Positions 10,472 through 22,094 of a stretch of 64,000 nt of DNA are shown here, piece by piece; positions within the stretch are counted from its first letter, which is position 1; every line of letters starts with the position of its first letter. Under the pieces are notes generated by a model. The model did not search any database and had not been told where the DNA came from. It saw only the letters and a list, made by a program, of their open reading frames with translations. The position numbers and the translations under genes were made by a program. The DNA is from Epiperipatus broadwayi (Eukaryota > Onychophora > Udeonychophora > Euonychophora > Peripatidae), in assembly GCA_028023455.1 (NCBI GenBank), contig JAQFVV010006215.1, forward strand, positions 1,934,580 to 1,998,579, given 5' to 3'.

Positions 10472-13034
10472 TGGTAAAATTAGCCCCAATGTAGGGAGGG
10501 AATGGTTTCGCGAGATTGGGATACAAATTAATATAAAGAAAATCTCTTTGGAAGATGAACTAGTTAATAAATATCCAGATCTGTTCAATGAAAAACTGGG
10601 ATTGATCGCATCAAAACCAGTAGAAATAGAATTATCGGAAAATGCACGACCGCTTGTTTGTAAACCGTGTAAAATTCCGTTTGCACAAAAAAGTAAAGTC
10701 GAAGACAAATTAAAGTCATTGGTGGATAAAGGAGTGTTAACGCCCATCGAAACATCTGATTGGGCCATGCCTTTAGTAGTAATAACTAAGCCTAACGGGG
10801 ATATTAGATTATGCGGAGATTACCGAATAACGGTAAATAAATTTTTAAACAGGGGAGCTTATCCTGTCCCAAATGTAAGGGAAGTTTTGGCCAGTCTGCA
10901 AAATGCTTCCTATTTTGTGAAGCTAGACCTTAATTCCGCTTTCCACCAGATTCAGGTTACCGAAAAATCAGCGGAAATATTGGCTTTAACGACCCATATG
11001 GGTCTATTTAGGTGCAATCGTTTACCCTTTGGCATATCCACAGCCCCAAATATATTTCAGTCAAGGATCAATGTTTTACTACAGGGTCTGGAAGGGGTCA
11101 TTCCCTATTACGATGACATACTTATCATGGCTACATCACAAGAAATGTTGCGCAACAGACTATTTATCGTATGCGAAAAACTCAATAAATCTGGAGTTAA
11201 ATTAAATGCCAGCAAGAGCATATGGATGTCAAAAGAATTGATGTTTCTAGGCCATTTGATTTCTGATAAAGGGAAGAGACCATCCCCGGAGAAAGTAAAT
11301 GCAGTGAAAAATGCATCGCCACCTACTAACATTAAACAGTTACAGGCTTTCTTAGGTCTCATAAATTTTTTTGAGCCCTTCTTGGAAGGTAAAGCTCACA
11401 TAGCTAAGCCATTATACGAACTATTAAAAAAAGATCAGAAGTGGCATTGGTCTAGAATTCACGAAGAAGCGTTCTGTCGGACAAAAACTTTATTGTTGTC
11501 TGAGAAACTATTGGTGCATTATAATAATAGTTTAGGAGTACGCTTAACAACTGATGCATCAGAGTGGGGAGTGGGGGTGGTGCTATCTCACCCATGTCAC
11601 AATGGGGAATGCCCTATTGCTTATGCATCGAGAACTCTCTCAAAAGCAGAGAAAAACTATAGCCAAATTGACAAGGAGGCTTTGGCTATAATGTTCAGCC
11701 TGAAAAAATTCCATCAATTCCTGTTTGGTAGGAATTTCCACATAATTATGGACCACAAGCCAGTATTGGGTATTTTGGGCCACGATCGTTTAGCTCCCGA
11801 ACATTTAAGCCCACATATGATGCGCTGGAGAAACATAATGTCAGCATATGACTACATATTAGAATACAAAAAAGGAAAAGAGATTGCACACACCGATGCA
11901 TTATCAAGAATGCCGGACAAGCAAGAACAATCAACGATGGAGGCAGAAATAAATTATATTGACACCCTAAACTCAGAAATACTGAATAGCAAACGCATAG
12001 CCAATTGGACGAGCTCTGATCAGGGTTATCAGATACTTATGGGATGGATCAAAAATGGATGGCCATCTTCAAAGCCTCAGTACATTGACCCAGGGTTCTG
12101 GACAAATCTTAATAAACTATCTATATGCAAAGGATGCATATTAATGGGCGATCAAGTCGTGATACCAATAGAAGGCCGACAGCAAGTATTGAACTTACTG
12201 CATGAGGGCCACCCTGGAGTTGTACGAGCTAAAGCACTGGCTCGCAGCTATGTCTGGTGGCCAAGAATTACAGTCGACATAGAGCGAAATATTAAAAAAT
12301 GTTCGGCATGTCAAACAGAAATGAACATGAGAGCTAAGATATACAATTCGTGGCCAGCCACCACAAAAGCATGGCAAAGGGTCCACATAGACCATGCTGG
12401 ACTGGTGAATGGAAAACTCTTGCTCGTAGTCATAGATGCTTTCTCAAAGTGGACAGAGTGCCGAATTGTAAAAGATTTAACTGCTACTGAAACAGTTAAG
12501 ATGTTAAATTCTGTGTTTGCGTGTCACAGTTTACCGAAAACCATTGTGTCTGATAATGGAACTGCATTCATAGCTAAGGAAATAGAAAGCTATTTTCATG
12601 ATAATGGCATCAGACACATACGTACACCTCCATATCACCCGGAGTTGAATGGTCTGGCAGAGAAGGCTGTCCAAATATTCAAAAAGGCATTAAAGAAATC
12701 AAGTAATAGGGATTTACAACAAGCAATTGATAGCACGATGCTGTGGCAACATGCAATGCCATCAACGGCCACCGGGAAATCACCCGCAGAACTGTTAATG
12801 GGCAGGAAACTGCGTATTAAATTAGACTTATTACTACCAGATCCTGCCAAAAATGACAACAGTGACAAAAATGTAACCAAGTTCGTAATCAGGGATAAAG
12901 TTTGGGTCCGGGATGTGTTGCAAAAGAAATGGGTAGAGGAAATAATTATGAAACTGCTGTCGCAACAAATAGTACTCGTGGAGCTACAGGATGGTACTAG
13001 CTATAGAAGACACGTAAACCACATCCGTCAGTGA
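10404..13034 (+). CDS. pol: Gypsy Pol: RT, RNase H, integrase
   Basis: An 876-codon frame. The first ATG lies inside the protease region and is unlikely to be a real start; authentic family sequence begins just after the A8 run. RT spans about residues 95-290, with LDLNSAFHQI (174-183) and the catalytic YYDD at 235-238. RNase H shows TDAS (Asp384), Glu425, Asp450 and HTDAL (Asp498), so the D-E-D-D set is complete. Integrase has the zinc pair His600/His603 with CSAC (633-636) and the catalytic Asp663, Asp717 (SDNG) and Glu753, with exactly 35 residues between the last two. All catalytic residues are present. It ends at a TGA (13032-13034), but the frame continues open beyond it. Confidence 0.95.
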   Translation: MVRLKHQLNTMAKKTNLPLYIVNGKISPNVGREWFREIGIQINIKKISLEDELVNKYPDLFNEKLGLIASKPVEIELSENARPLVCKPCKIPFAQKSKVEDKLKSLVDKGVLTPIETSDWAMPLVVITKPNGDIRLCGDYRITVNKFLNRGAYPVPNVREVLASLQNASYFVKLDLNSAFHQIQVTEKSAEILALTTHMGLFRCNRLPFGISTAPNIFQSRINVLLQGLEGVIPYYDDILIMATSQEMLRNRLFIVCEKLNKSGVKLNASKSIWMSKELMFLGHLISDKGKRPSPEKVNAVKNASPPTNIKQLQAFLGLINFFEPFLEGKAHIAKPLYELLKKDQKWHWSRIHEEAFCRTKTLLLSEKLLVHYNNSLGVRLTTDASEWGVGVVLSHPCHNGECPIAYASRTLSKAEKNYSQIDKEALAIMFSLKKFHQFLFGRNFHIIMDHKPVLGILGHDRLAPEHLSPHMMRWRNIMSAYDYILEYKKGKEIAHTDALSRMPDKQEQSTMEAEINYIDTLNSEILNSKRIANWTSSDQGYQILMGWIKNGWPSSKPQYIDPGFWTNLNKLSICKGCILMGDQVVIPIEGRQQVLNLLHEGHPGVVRAKALARSYVWWPRITVDIERNIKKCSACQTEMNMRAKIYNSWPATTKAWQRVHIDHAGLVNGKLLLVVIDAFSKWTECRIVKDLTATETVKMLNSVFACHSLPKTIVSDNGTAFIAKEIESYFHDNGIRHIRTPPYHPELNGLAEKAVQIFKKALKKSSNRDLQQAIDSTMLWQHAMPSTATGKSPAELLMGRKLRIKLDLLLPDPAKNDNSDKNVTKFVIRDKVWVRDVLQKKWVEEIIMKLLSQQIVLVELQDGTSYRRHVNHIRQ

Positions 13035-13259
13035 GTTGTAGAGGAAATACAAACATTACCTGACATTACAAGCGAATTATTGTGGAATGAGCAGCAAACC
13101 ACAGAAATGAAACGACAGCGACCAATGGAGATACAAACAGCACCAACGAATAGTGAGAATGATACAGCATCAAACTCAAAGCCAGATGAAACACAAAGCA
13201 ATACAGCCAGACCGAAACGGAAAATCCGGAGACTGGTCAAACTAAAAGACTATATATAG
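13035..13259 (+). pseudogene. Integrase C-terminal tail after an in-frame TGA
   Basis: After the TGA the same frame stays open for about 74 codons to a TAG at 13257-13259. It is Gln/Thr/Glu-rich and then has a basic segment ending RPKRKIRRLVKLKDYI, typical of the extreme C terminus of Gypsy integrases. The TGA therefore looks like a recent nonsense change (for instance CGA to TGA at a CpG) rather than the original end. Confidence 0.65.
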
Positions 13260-13282
13260 TGCCATTATGCAACTATCTTTTC

Positions 13283-13297
13283 TGGAGTAAGGGGAGG
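13283..13297 (+). other. Polypurine tract of the Gypsy element
   Basis: GGAGTAAGGGGAGG lies directly before the TG of the 3' LTR, the expected site for plus-strand priming. Confidence 0.85.
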
Positions 13298-13955
13298 TGT
13301 TGTATACATATGTAAATAGAGCCAGTAAAGGCACACATTTAATTAAGTGAAAATAAAAGTAATTAGATTGGGCTACATTAACTAAATAAAGTAATTACAG
13401 AGGCATTGTTTAACAGATTGGATTATCAAGGGAATTAATAACCAAATGAAGCCGTTTACACACACGTGAGAAAATGTATTAATACTCCAGAAAAGAAGTG
13501 ACGAGAGTGGGATTTCAAATTGTGGCAATATAAAAAAGAGCGGGGGAAAAAGATATATTGCGCCTTGTGCTTTTGTTCTTGATGAGTGCTGCTGCTTTAC
13601 TGACTGCGATCCCAGGTTCTTGGCACCTGTTGGTGAATCCGGCTGATTAGAATAAAAGCAGACCACACCGGTCTTAATATAATTTTAAATGCCCTAAGTG
13701 GCTCTTGCGAGGGTTATTTTTGTCACCTAGGCAAGGTACTGTGCGCTTTATATTACTGTAGACAGAGAAGGGGATTTGAACTTTAATGCAGTCAGATATT
13801 GTATATATATATATATATGTTAACCAATTATCATAACTGTTGTTAGTATGAATTATTATGTACCAATAAAGATTTAGTGTAAATTAGTCGGTGATTCTCA
13901 TTTATAATTAAGTATTAATATTTGCGATCATTCAGCTACAGCTGAGGACACTGCA
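13298..13955 (+). repeat. 3' LTR of the Gypsy element
   Basis: 658 bp, TGTTGTATAC to GACACTGCA, about 98.5 percent identical by eye to the 5' LTR. Most differences replace CG of the 5' copy by TG or CA. An AATAAA signal is at 13865-13870. The 5-bp duplication ATGAT follows. Confidence 0.93.
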
Positions 13956-13960
13956 ATGAT

Positions 13961-14889
13961 GATAAATAATTAGAATTAAATAAAGATATCATGATCCAAG
14001 TGGAACTGTACTTAGTTTTGATGATGTAAGGGGTAAAAGTGTTGCACAACATCACTTTTTAAAAATAAAGTGTTGTTTTTTAATTTTTAAGTGCAGTTAT
14101 CTTACACTTTATATTACTCAAAATTCTTAGAACTATTTCAGATAAACATTTATCTAGAAAGTCACTCCATTTTTTTTGCTAAATAATTATCTAACTTAAC
14201 TCAAAAGAGCTATCATTTTAGTGCATAAATGTTATGTTCTCATTTGAACACATTAACAGATCTAAGATGAAAACCGTAAAATATGGCTGAGCAATTGTTT
14301 TTATATTCATGGCTTTTCTAGATGAAACACACAATGGTAGGGTTTAATCTCTTGCTCTTAACAGTCTGTAAAAATATATAAGACTATATGATGTCCGAGA
14401 TGTTTAAATATTTATTTAAATTGATTAGTAAATGATGGATATCTATATTGTTCACCTTCTGTATTGTTAGAAAGAACTGCTTCATTTTGTGAGAAAGGAT
14501 ATTAATTATATCTTTATTGGCAGAAATTAATACTGCAAAGAACCAAATTTGAGTTTGAATTTTGCACTGATAAGAAAAAGCATGGTATGTTAAATGATCA
14601 TAAGTAAAAAAAAATGAACAAATTTAGAAATAAAAAGAAAAAATAATAATACAAAAGGAAGAGAGAGAAAAAAGGAATAATAAAAAAAGTCACATATGAG
14701 ATATTAAAAAATAGATTTGAACACTAGAAATGATTATTAAGCATTTAAACTAATGTTAATTGAAATATATAATTAAAGATAGATAAAACATGGGAGAAAT
14801 ATAAACCTAATAAAATAAAATTTATGATTAAAATAATAAAAAATAAATATGAAATTAGTTATAAAAATAATTCAATACAATCAATAATA
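13961..14889. other. AT-rich stretch, no gene seen
   Basis: AT-rich, with a purine-rich section around 14600-14700. No gene or repeat boundary recognised. Confidence 0.5.
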
Positions 14890-15731
14890 AATGTAACAAT
14901 TTATTCTAGATAAATACTTTGCATATAATAAAGATGTATATGACAGATTGTAACCTAGGCCAACTGATGAGTGCTGGTTCAGCACGAAATGCATCTTGGG
15001 AGTCATTTGTCTTTTATTATATCTTTATTTATATGTATTTAAAAAGAATGGGGAAGTATGGAGATGTTTATTATATCTATAAAGATATTACATACGGGAC
15101 AGAGAAAGGTGAATAACTCCGTGTGTGTAAATTTAATATTAAAAAAAACAGATATATTAATCTTTAACTGAGGTTTAAAGTTTATATCTGTGCTAGAGAT
15201 AATCTCTAGTTTCGAAAATGATTAGTAATAATCATTAGTGTGTTTATCTGAAATGGATGGCGTCAAAGTTGTGAGTGGAGGAAGTTTGACAATGGTAAAT
15301 GAAAATGTAACAATTTACTCTAGATAAATACTTTGCATATAATAAAGATGTATATGAGAGATTGTGACCTGGGCCAACTGATGAGTGCTGGTTCAGCACG
15401 AAATGCATCTTGGGGGTCATTTGTCTTTTATTATATCTTTATTTATATGTATTTAAAAAGAATGGGGAAGTATGGAGATGTTTATTATATCTATAAAGAT
15501 ATTACATAAGGGACAGAGAAAGGTGAATAACTCCGTGTGTGTAAATTTTATATATATAAAAAAAAAAAACAGATATATTAATCTTTAACTGAGGTTTAAA
15601 GTTTATATCTGTGCTAGAGATAATCTCTAGTTTCGAAAATGATTAGTAATAATCATTAGTGTGTTTATCTGAAATGGATGGCGTCAAAGTTGTGAGTGGA
15701 GGAAGTTTGACAATGGTAAATGAAAATATAA
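14890..15731 (+). repeat. Two-copy 414-bp tandem duplication containing the family-1 core
   Basis: Unit 1 is 14890-15303 and unit 2 begins at 15304. They are nearly identical apart from a few substitutions and an A/TA-run difference near 15550. Each unit starts AATGTAACAATTTA, carries the family-1 core (CTGATGAGTGCTGGTTCAGC) and includes small inverted repeats (for example TAGAGATAATCTCTA). The open frame at 14919-15116 is just this repeat. Confidence 0.85.
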
Positions 15732-16826
15732 TAATAAATAGTTAAAAACTTATTAGTAAATAATAAATAGTTCGCCGTTTTGGTAAAATATCATTGACTG
15801 AAAAACAAGACCATGAAACTGAAAACTATTTTCAATCATTCACTTAAAAATATTAATAATAACTTTCTTAATCATAAAAAAAAAAAAGAGAGATAAATTT
15901 ATCAAGTTTATTTAATTAAGATAACGTTCCGTATTAGATTTACTTTATTTGATTTTATCTGTTTAACATCTATTATTTTTTAAAAAGTACACCTATAAAT
16001 ATCAATATTTCTGAGAAATTTTATATACTTGTATTACAATTTATTAAAGAACATCATTTAAAAATAATTTATTAAATAAATGTATTATGTTTAATTTATT
16101 TCAGTTCAATCATTCGGCCGTCCTTTGTTTTAAGAGTTTTAACGCACTTAAAATGAAGCAGGTAATTCAATAAAAACTTTAACATTATCAGTATTTTCTC
16201 CGATAACAATTGGATTAATATTCAATACATTTTCGGAATATAAAAATAAACTGCATATTATAATGTTAAAATGAATGATAACTACATATCAGTAGTAATT
16301 AATAATCAAATATTTTCAAAAAAGAAAAATTATAAAAATAAGTAAATGATTATAGATTTGAATAATTAAATTAAAAAAAGAATGATCTATGCTGTATATA
16401 TATATTCTGTATGACTAATAAAGATGTGTGTACGCACACATATATGCGAACGCATACTTTGAATATGAATATAAGTAAAAAAAATAATGGAAACAATTGA
16501 TACTTTTAAAAAATAATTTCAATAAAATTGGAATGAAGATATTATTAGAGGCAAAAGTAGCATCAAAAATAGTTGAGAGATATCAAATGATAACGCAATA
16601 TTTACGGTGCGTTAATTGTTCTATTCTAAAATCATCTATGTAGGTATGAATACTCATTAGACATCAAACGGTAGGAACAATTAAATATCCAGACTAATTG
16701 ACTTTCAATAATGAGCATCTTACATTTAAAATTTATGTATAAAAGTAACCAACTCTGTCATTCTGGATGTTTTGTTTTCCAAATTATCAAAAGTGCCGCA
16801 AAATATCAAATAACCGAATTCATTAA
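15732..16826. other. AT-rich stretch, no gene seen
   Basis: No coding block recognised. Short A and AT tracts only. Confidence 0.5.
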
Positions 16827-16992
16827 AATATATTTAGAAGTATATTAATAATATTTTATTAGTCATTTATTAGACTAGAGATTATTACATCATGAATAAT
16901 ATTTCTGTAGTGTAATTTCACTACACCTTTCTCATGCAAAGTAGGGATAATCTCGAGTCTAATGAATGACTAATAAAAATTATTAATATACT
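16827..16992. repeat. Small palindromic repeat with 8-bp flanking repeat
   Basis: Arms of about 47 bp (near 16838-16886 and 16947-16992) are reverse complements. A second, smaller hairpin, GTAGTG-TAATTT-CACTAC, lies in the middle. TTCATTAA flanks the unit at 16819-16826 and 16993-17000, which may be a target duplication. The central module recurs in reverse at about 20337-20382, after a family-1 core. Confidence 0.5.
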
Positions 16993-17063
16993 TTCATTAA
17001 GTGATTTGTGCTAAAGTTGTAAGGGCAGCACATTTGACATCTCAATTAAACTGTAGTAATTTG

Positions 17064-17323
<260 letters not shown>

Positions 17324-17325
17324 AT

Positions 17326-17561
17326 TGTACCAGTCAAAATAGTATGCTCACTTAACAAGATTCAAATCCTAAGCAAAAGTACCTCGAATCCGATCATGCT
17401 CGAGATATGCAGGTCTGGAGCAATCCTGAATTCTAACCTATTTGCCTATTCTTCGAATCTCTGACCCAATGAACAACAATCCTAAGGATACAGTAAAATT
17501 ATTTTAATTCTGTGCCCAGAAGCAAAGCGGTAGAGCATAAGATCAGACTGATGATGATGAT
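17326..17561 (+). repeat. SINE-like repeat A, copy 1
   Basis: About 236 bp, from TGTACCAGTC to a (GAT)n tail. It aligns over its whole length with 26572-26805. A B-box-like GATTCAAATCC lies about 25 bases in. The 3' part includes GCGGTAGAGCA, which resembles a tRNA A-box region. The GAT tail resembles the TGATGA-rich end of the RTE LINE at 20.8 kb, so mobilisation by an RTE element is possible. It starts two bases after the tetranucleotide array. Confidence 0.65.
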
Positions 17562-20020
17562 CGAGGTCGGAGTAGCCCAGTTATTACATTATTATAGTTA
17601 TTTATTAATGCTAAGCTATTAGCTAAAGAAAATAGTTCTAAATACTAATTCGAAAATAATAATTCAACAACAAACCAGGATTTACATGAAATTATATATT
17701 TAATAAAATATTGAGAAAACACATATATGTTACAAAATGTTTCACGCTTGGGATGACATTGTTTATTTACAAAACTTAGGAATTGTTTTATAAAATCCCC
17801 TTTTATTGATTATTGAATGACTATAATTTTATAAAGTGGATTATAATTTGTGCAGAATTTAATATGCCAATTTAGTAAACTTTTATTAACAGTATGTTGT
17901 GGATGCCTAAAATAAATATAAAAGATCGTGACAGGTTTAGTAATAAATGATTTATTTGATAAACAGGCAAAATATACGATCTCAATCACTTATCTACATT
18001 ATGAAAATCATTATATATATACTTTTATTGGCATTGTTTGTAAAAGACGTCTTTGGAGCTTATGCATAAGAAACAAATAATGAGCTATATTTATGAGAAT
18101 CAATTATACAATCATTAACACAAATCAGATTTATGTCTATGGGAATCGATAACGGTTTTAAACGAAAGCCGTTTTAAAATCGACATACTGACTAATTAGC
18201 ATATTGGCGCATTTCACGAATGACTCATTATTTCCAACACCTAACGAAAGGTCAAACAGGCATAAATCCATTAACTAAAACAGTAACGATGCTAGCATGT
18301 AATAAAGAAATACGGATCTTATGATACTTTGAACTCTTGAGAATGAATGGGGTTGATACATCCGCCATTTTGACGGGACGGTATCGGATGGAGCGGTTTG
18401 GCTTGACGGCAAGAGCACAATCAAAACCCTATAAACCTTGCGTTCCACAGGAAGTAGTGTCCCCGATTACGAACGATTTTGAGAACTAAAGCACTGAAAA
18501 AATATATATGTGGAAGTACCATAAGAGGAAGAAAAGGTCTGCCAGCAGCGTTATGCATATACAATAAACTTAATGTACTCTATATTCGAAAGCATGTAAA
18601 GAGTTTGACTTCTGCGCAATGATATATTTGAATAAAGAATCATTCTGAAATTATATTAGAAAATAACTCTTTAACTAAGACATTAATCTAACAAAATTTT
18701 TATAATTAATTTCGATTCCCATATACGCATTAACTGATAAAATTAGCCTCCAGGCACCAACAAGTAAAGGTGAATTAATTATATTAAGGTTCACGATCTT
18801 TTAATATGAAAATTTTAAATACAATTTCAAAGCAGTAAACTTAGCAGACTTTATCCACAATAAAAGTTTTTTAATTGACTTCAAGAATAACGACTTTAAA
18901 ATGAAACCAAACTCGCGAGCAATTTTTATTTAATATAAACAAAACTTTATTGATAGGTTTTAAATAATCCCCGCTTCTTTCCAAATTAAACAATTATTTT
19001 TCCCCCTTTTTCCAAAGCTTGCGAATTTGGCAATTTTGGCTTATTAAAAAAAATAAATTATATCTATACATTAAACACAGTACATAAAATCTTAGTGGAA
19101 TCACACACAGTTATATATATATAAGTTAATTAAGCGTGAAAAGTAAGTTAAAATACATGATATTAATAAAAGATTACAGAGAGAGAGAGTTTAAAAGCAA
19201 AATTAGCAGAAGCTTATAAAAATAATATATAAATTAAGATACGAAGATTGAGCTATAGATTACAAATTACAAAAGTATTGACTTATGAAGGCAGCTTTAC
19301 ATTAACGGTTTTTACCTAAGGAAAACAGCATAGCAGCATCATTAGCAGTCGGAAGTAATCATATTGTATGGTCGGTCGAATGGAACAGGGCAGTTGCAGG
19401 CAGACAGTTCTTCGAGAGAGGAAGAGAAAGGTGAAAGATTCCTCTACTCACGCTTCATCGTGTAGGACTTGTGCTGGCTTCTTAAAGTTAAGGTCTTGAA
19501 ACGCTTCGAAACTAAACTGACTGAAATCTCAACTAAACTGAACTCTTTTATTCTATGGGCCTTTTTGTACCCATTAATCCTGCCAAGAATGCAATCTCAG
19601 TTGCCCACAGCTATCTCTTAATTTAAAAAAACATGTTTGATTAGTAAAATATCTAATTAACAAAATAAAACAGATAAGGCTGGAAATACCATTTTAGCTG
19701 TTTTTAGAGATTTGAAAACAACTCAAAAAAGAATTTTAATTAAGATTTATAATTTTAATTAATGAAAACAGTCTGACTATAGATAAAGATAATTTCAGTA
19801 TTTCAAGCCTTCCCCATTTTTCTTTGTTGTTACATTCCAATAGTTTAATTAAATACACACATATAAAAAATATTTACAATTATATAAAGAAAACATCTAA
19901 TTTTCAGCAATAAATAATAAAATTATTGCTTTGTTCATATATATATATATATATATGCATCACTCACGCTACTGTTGTACTTTGCTAAATATTTTATTAA
20001 TGTTTTTGGATCATTATGCA
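17562..20020. other. No identified gene; two GC-richer blocks
   Basis: Mostly AT-rich. Around 18340-18480 there is a CpG-containing block with a YY1-like CCGCCATTTTG. Around 19320-19570 there is a GC-richer block whose minus strand has TACAAAAAGGCCC followed by TCAGTTT-type motifs, a pattern seen in LTR promoters. The 9-mer ACACATATA occurs at 17719-17727 and 19855-19863 and could bound an insertion, but no terminal TG/CA structure fits it. I make no firm call. Confidence 0.35.
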
Positions 20021-20150
20021 TACAGTGTGTGGGTAAATGGGATATATTTATGGTGAGGTTTGAATTGCATGCCCCATAGGAGGTTAGTGTAGATGGTAAA
20101 GCATGAAGCTCGATGATGATTAGACATCGACTGCTTCAATATATATATAT
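20021..20150 (+). repeat. Short dispersed repeat B, copy 1
   Basis: The segment ending GACTGCTTCAATATATATAT is shared with 29838-29940. Upstream similarity is patchy (GGTTTGAAT / AGTTTGAAT and GAAGCTCGAT / GAAGCTTGAT). Both copies end in TA repeats, next to another element. Confidence 0.45.
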
Positions 20151-20390
20151 ATACTGAACAATGATAAGATATGTGTAAGAGATTGTGATCTGGGCCAATT
20201 GATGAGTACTGGTTCAGCATAAAATGTGCATCTTGGGGATCATAGATCTTTTTCAGATGTCTTTGTTCATATGTTTATGATTACATCTCTCCACAAAGGG
20301 TTAAAAGCAGACAGAAACTAGCCTCTACCTTGCATGACAGTGGAGTAGTGAAATTACACTACAGAAATATTATTCATTATATGTTTAAAA
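20151..20390 (+). repeat. Family-1 core plus palindrome module
   Basis: A family-1 core (GATCTGGGCCAATTGATGAG, 20188 on) is followed by about 100 bp of non-matching sequence. A module at 20337-20382 then appears that is the reverse complement of the centre of the 16.8-kb palindrome. Confidence 0.55.
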
Positions 20391-20810
20391 GTTTAAATTT
20401 TCAAAGAGTATAAAAGAAGTAAATGCAACTGCTGTGTGGATATTTGCAACCTAATGTTTATCACTGACAAAGACAATAACCAAAGATTAACAGACTCTGG
20501 TGATAGCATAGTTTAGTTTCTATTGATTATTAACGATTACATAAATGGTTCTAGCATAGAGATTACTGATATCAAAACAGTCGGAGTCATTTCATATCTT
20601 GTATAATGATTAAGTTGTGTGTGTATATATATGTATATATATAAAATATATATTTTGGTTATCAGTAAAATTTAATATCAATATATGACATTTCGACTTG
20701 TACACAAGCCATCATCTCTGTGGATGGTGTGTGTATTTTGATATTAAATTTAACTCCAAAAATATGTATTTTATATATTTAACTGCAAATCTGTTTAACA
20801 TATATATATA
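20391..20810. other. AT-rich stretch, no gene seen
   Basis: Contains a TG/TA microsatellite near 20610-20660. No gene recognised. Confidence 0.5.
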
Positions 20811-20816
20811 TTATCA

Positions 20817-21461
20817 TCAACCATTATCAATCCACTGCAGGATGAAGGTCTCTCCAAGTTCAATCCACCTTTTCCTATCTTTAGCTTTTCTTCTCCACAT
20901 CACCCTTGCACACTTTCTTATTTTATCCATCCATCTCACATGTGGCCTATTTCTGGGTCTTTTACAATCTCTTGGAATCCAGTTTAAAATTTCAATTCTC
21001 CATCTATTATCATCTCTTCTAACAATATGTCCAGCCCAACTCCACTTCAGTCTTTTAATTTTTTCAATGAGGTCAGTAACACCTATTTGTTCTCTTACCC
21101 ACACATTGTGTTTTTGATCCCTTCTTGTTACTCCCAACATGCATCTCTCCATACTTCTTTGAGTGGTCTGAAGTCTCTGTATTTCTCTTCTATTAAGTGT
21201 CCAAGTCTCAGATCCATAAGTAAGAACTGGCAAAACACATTTATTAAAAACCTTCCTTTTCAAACACATAGGCATATTTCCTTTTAGTATCAAGTTATTT
21301 CTACCAAAAGCACTCCAACCAAGTTTAATTCTATGATTAATTTCATCCATTATATTTCCATCTGTATTAATAATCTGACCAAGATATTTGTAACTGTTAA
21401 CTTCTTCTAACTCATCATAATCAATCTTTATTTTCATATTTTGAGAAAATTTATTAAACAT
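20817..21461 (-). pseudogene. RTE LINE, RT C-terminal domain
   Basis: A 214-codon frame: EEVNSYKYLGQIINTDG (the EV..YKYLG motif), then NKCVLPVLTYGSETWTL, then GHIVRRDDNRWRIEI and a basic Pro/Arg stretch RPRNRPHVRWMD. These are the thumb and tail segments of RTE-type LINE proteins, in the right order. It overlaps the upstream RT frame by 28 bases in another frame, so a frameshift lies at about 21434-21461. It ends at the natural protein end. Confidence 0.88.
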
Positions 21462-21928
21462 TTAGTCTTTTTAACATTTATCTTTAGTCCTACTTTTCTA
21501 CTTTCATCTGATAACTCCTGCAACATTTCCTGTGGCTCTAAAGCATTATTTGCAAAAACAACTATATCATCTGCAAAATCTAAATGACTTAAATAACCTC
21601 CATTTACTTTCACTCCTTTAGTTTCCCATTTTAATCCACAAAATACTTCTTGCAGCACTGCTATAAAAAGTTTTGGAGATATAGAGTCACCCTGTCTTAC
21701 ACCCTTTTCAATGCTGATTTTTCTACTATCATTATGTAATCTAATTGTTGCTGTTGCATTTTTATAAATATTCTTTAAAATACGACAATATCCTGGATCT
21801 ACACCTTGATGATCCAATGCTTTAATCACTGAAGAAATGTTTATAGAATCAAATGCTTTTTCATAGTCTACAAATCCTAGGCATAATGGCAACTCATATT
21901 CATTTGTTCTTTCTATAATTTTTCTCAA
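21434..21928 (-). pseudogene. RTE LINE, reverse transcriptase catalytic core
   Basis: A 164-codon frame with CLGFVDYEKAFDSI (palm Asp), GVRQGDSISPKLF and the catalytic FADD in LDFADDIVVF. The catalytic Asp residues are intact, but the frame is cut off upstream and downstream by frameshifts. The family reaction is target-primed reverse transcription at a nicked chromosomal site. Confidence 0.9.
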
Positions 21929-22094
21929 TACTTGGATAAGATCTACTGTACTAAAATCACTTTTAAATCCAGCTTGTTCTCTTGGTTGATGAAAATCCAG
22001 TGTTTTCTGTAAATGAGTTGTAATTATCTTAGTAAAAATTTTGTATAAAACTGATAAAAGACTGATAGGTCTGTAATTTCTAATATCTTCTTTA

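Larger units (their letters stand above)
8692..13955 (+). mobile_element. Ty3/Gypsy LTR retrotransposon, nearly complete
   Basis: A 5.26-kb element with TG...CA LTRs of 666 and 658 bp. It is flanked by a perfect 5-bp duplication, ATGAT (8687-8691 and 13956-13960). Between the LTRs lie, in order, a PBS-like site, gag, a two-knuckle nucleocapsid, protease, RT, RNase H and integrase, a C-terminal tail and a polypurine tract. This order (integrase after RNase H) is that of Ty3/Gypsy (Metaviridae). The two LTRs differ at about ten positions plus a TA-repeat length change, so insertion was recent. Three frame changes and one in-frame stop separate the domains, so autonomy is uncertain. Confidence 0.95.

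Noticed and set aside
10349-10768. 139-codon minus-strand frame inside Gypsy pol
   Set aside because: Shadow of the RT coding sequence; no domain of its own. The same holds for the minus frames at 11108, 11746, 12195 and 12635.
17719-19863. A 2.1-kb insertion bounded by ACACATATA
   Set aside because: The 9-mer is low in complexity, no terminal inverted repeat or LTR-type ends match it, and no second copy is in the window.
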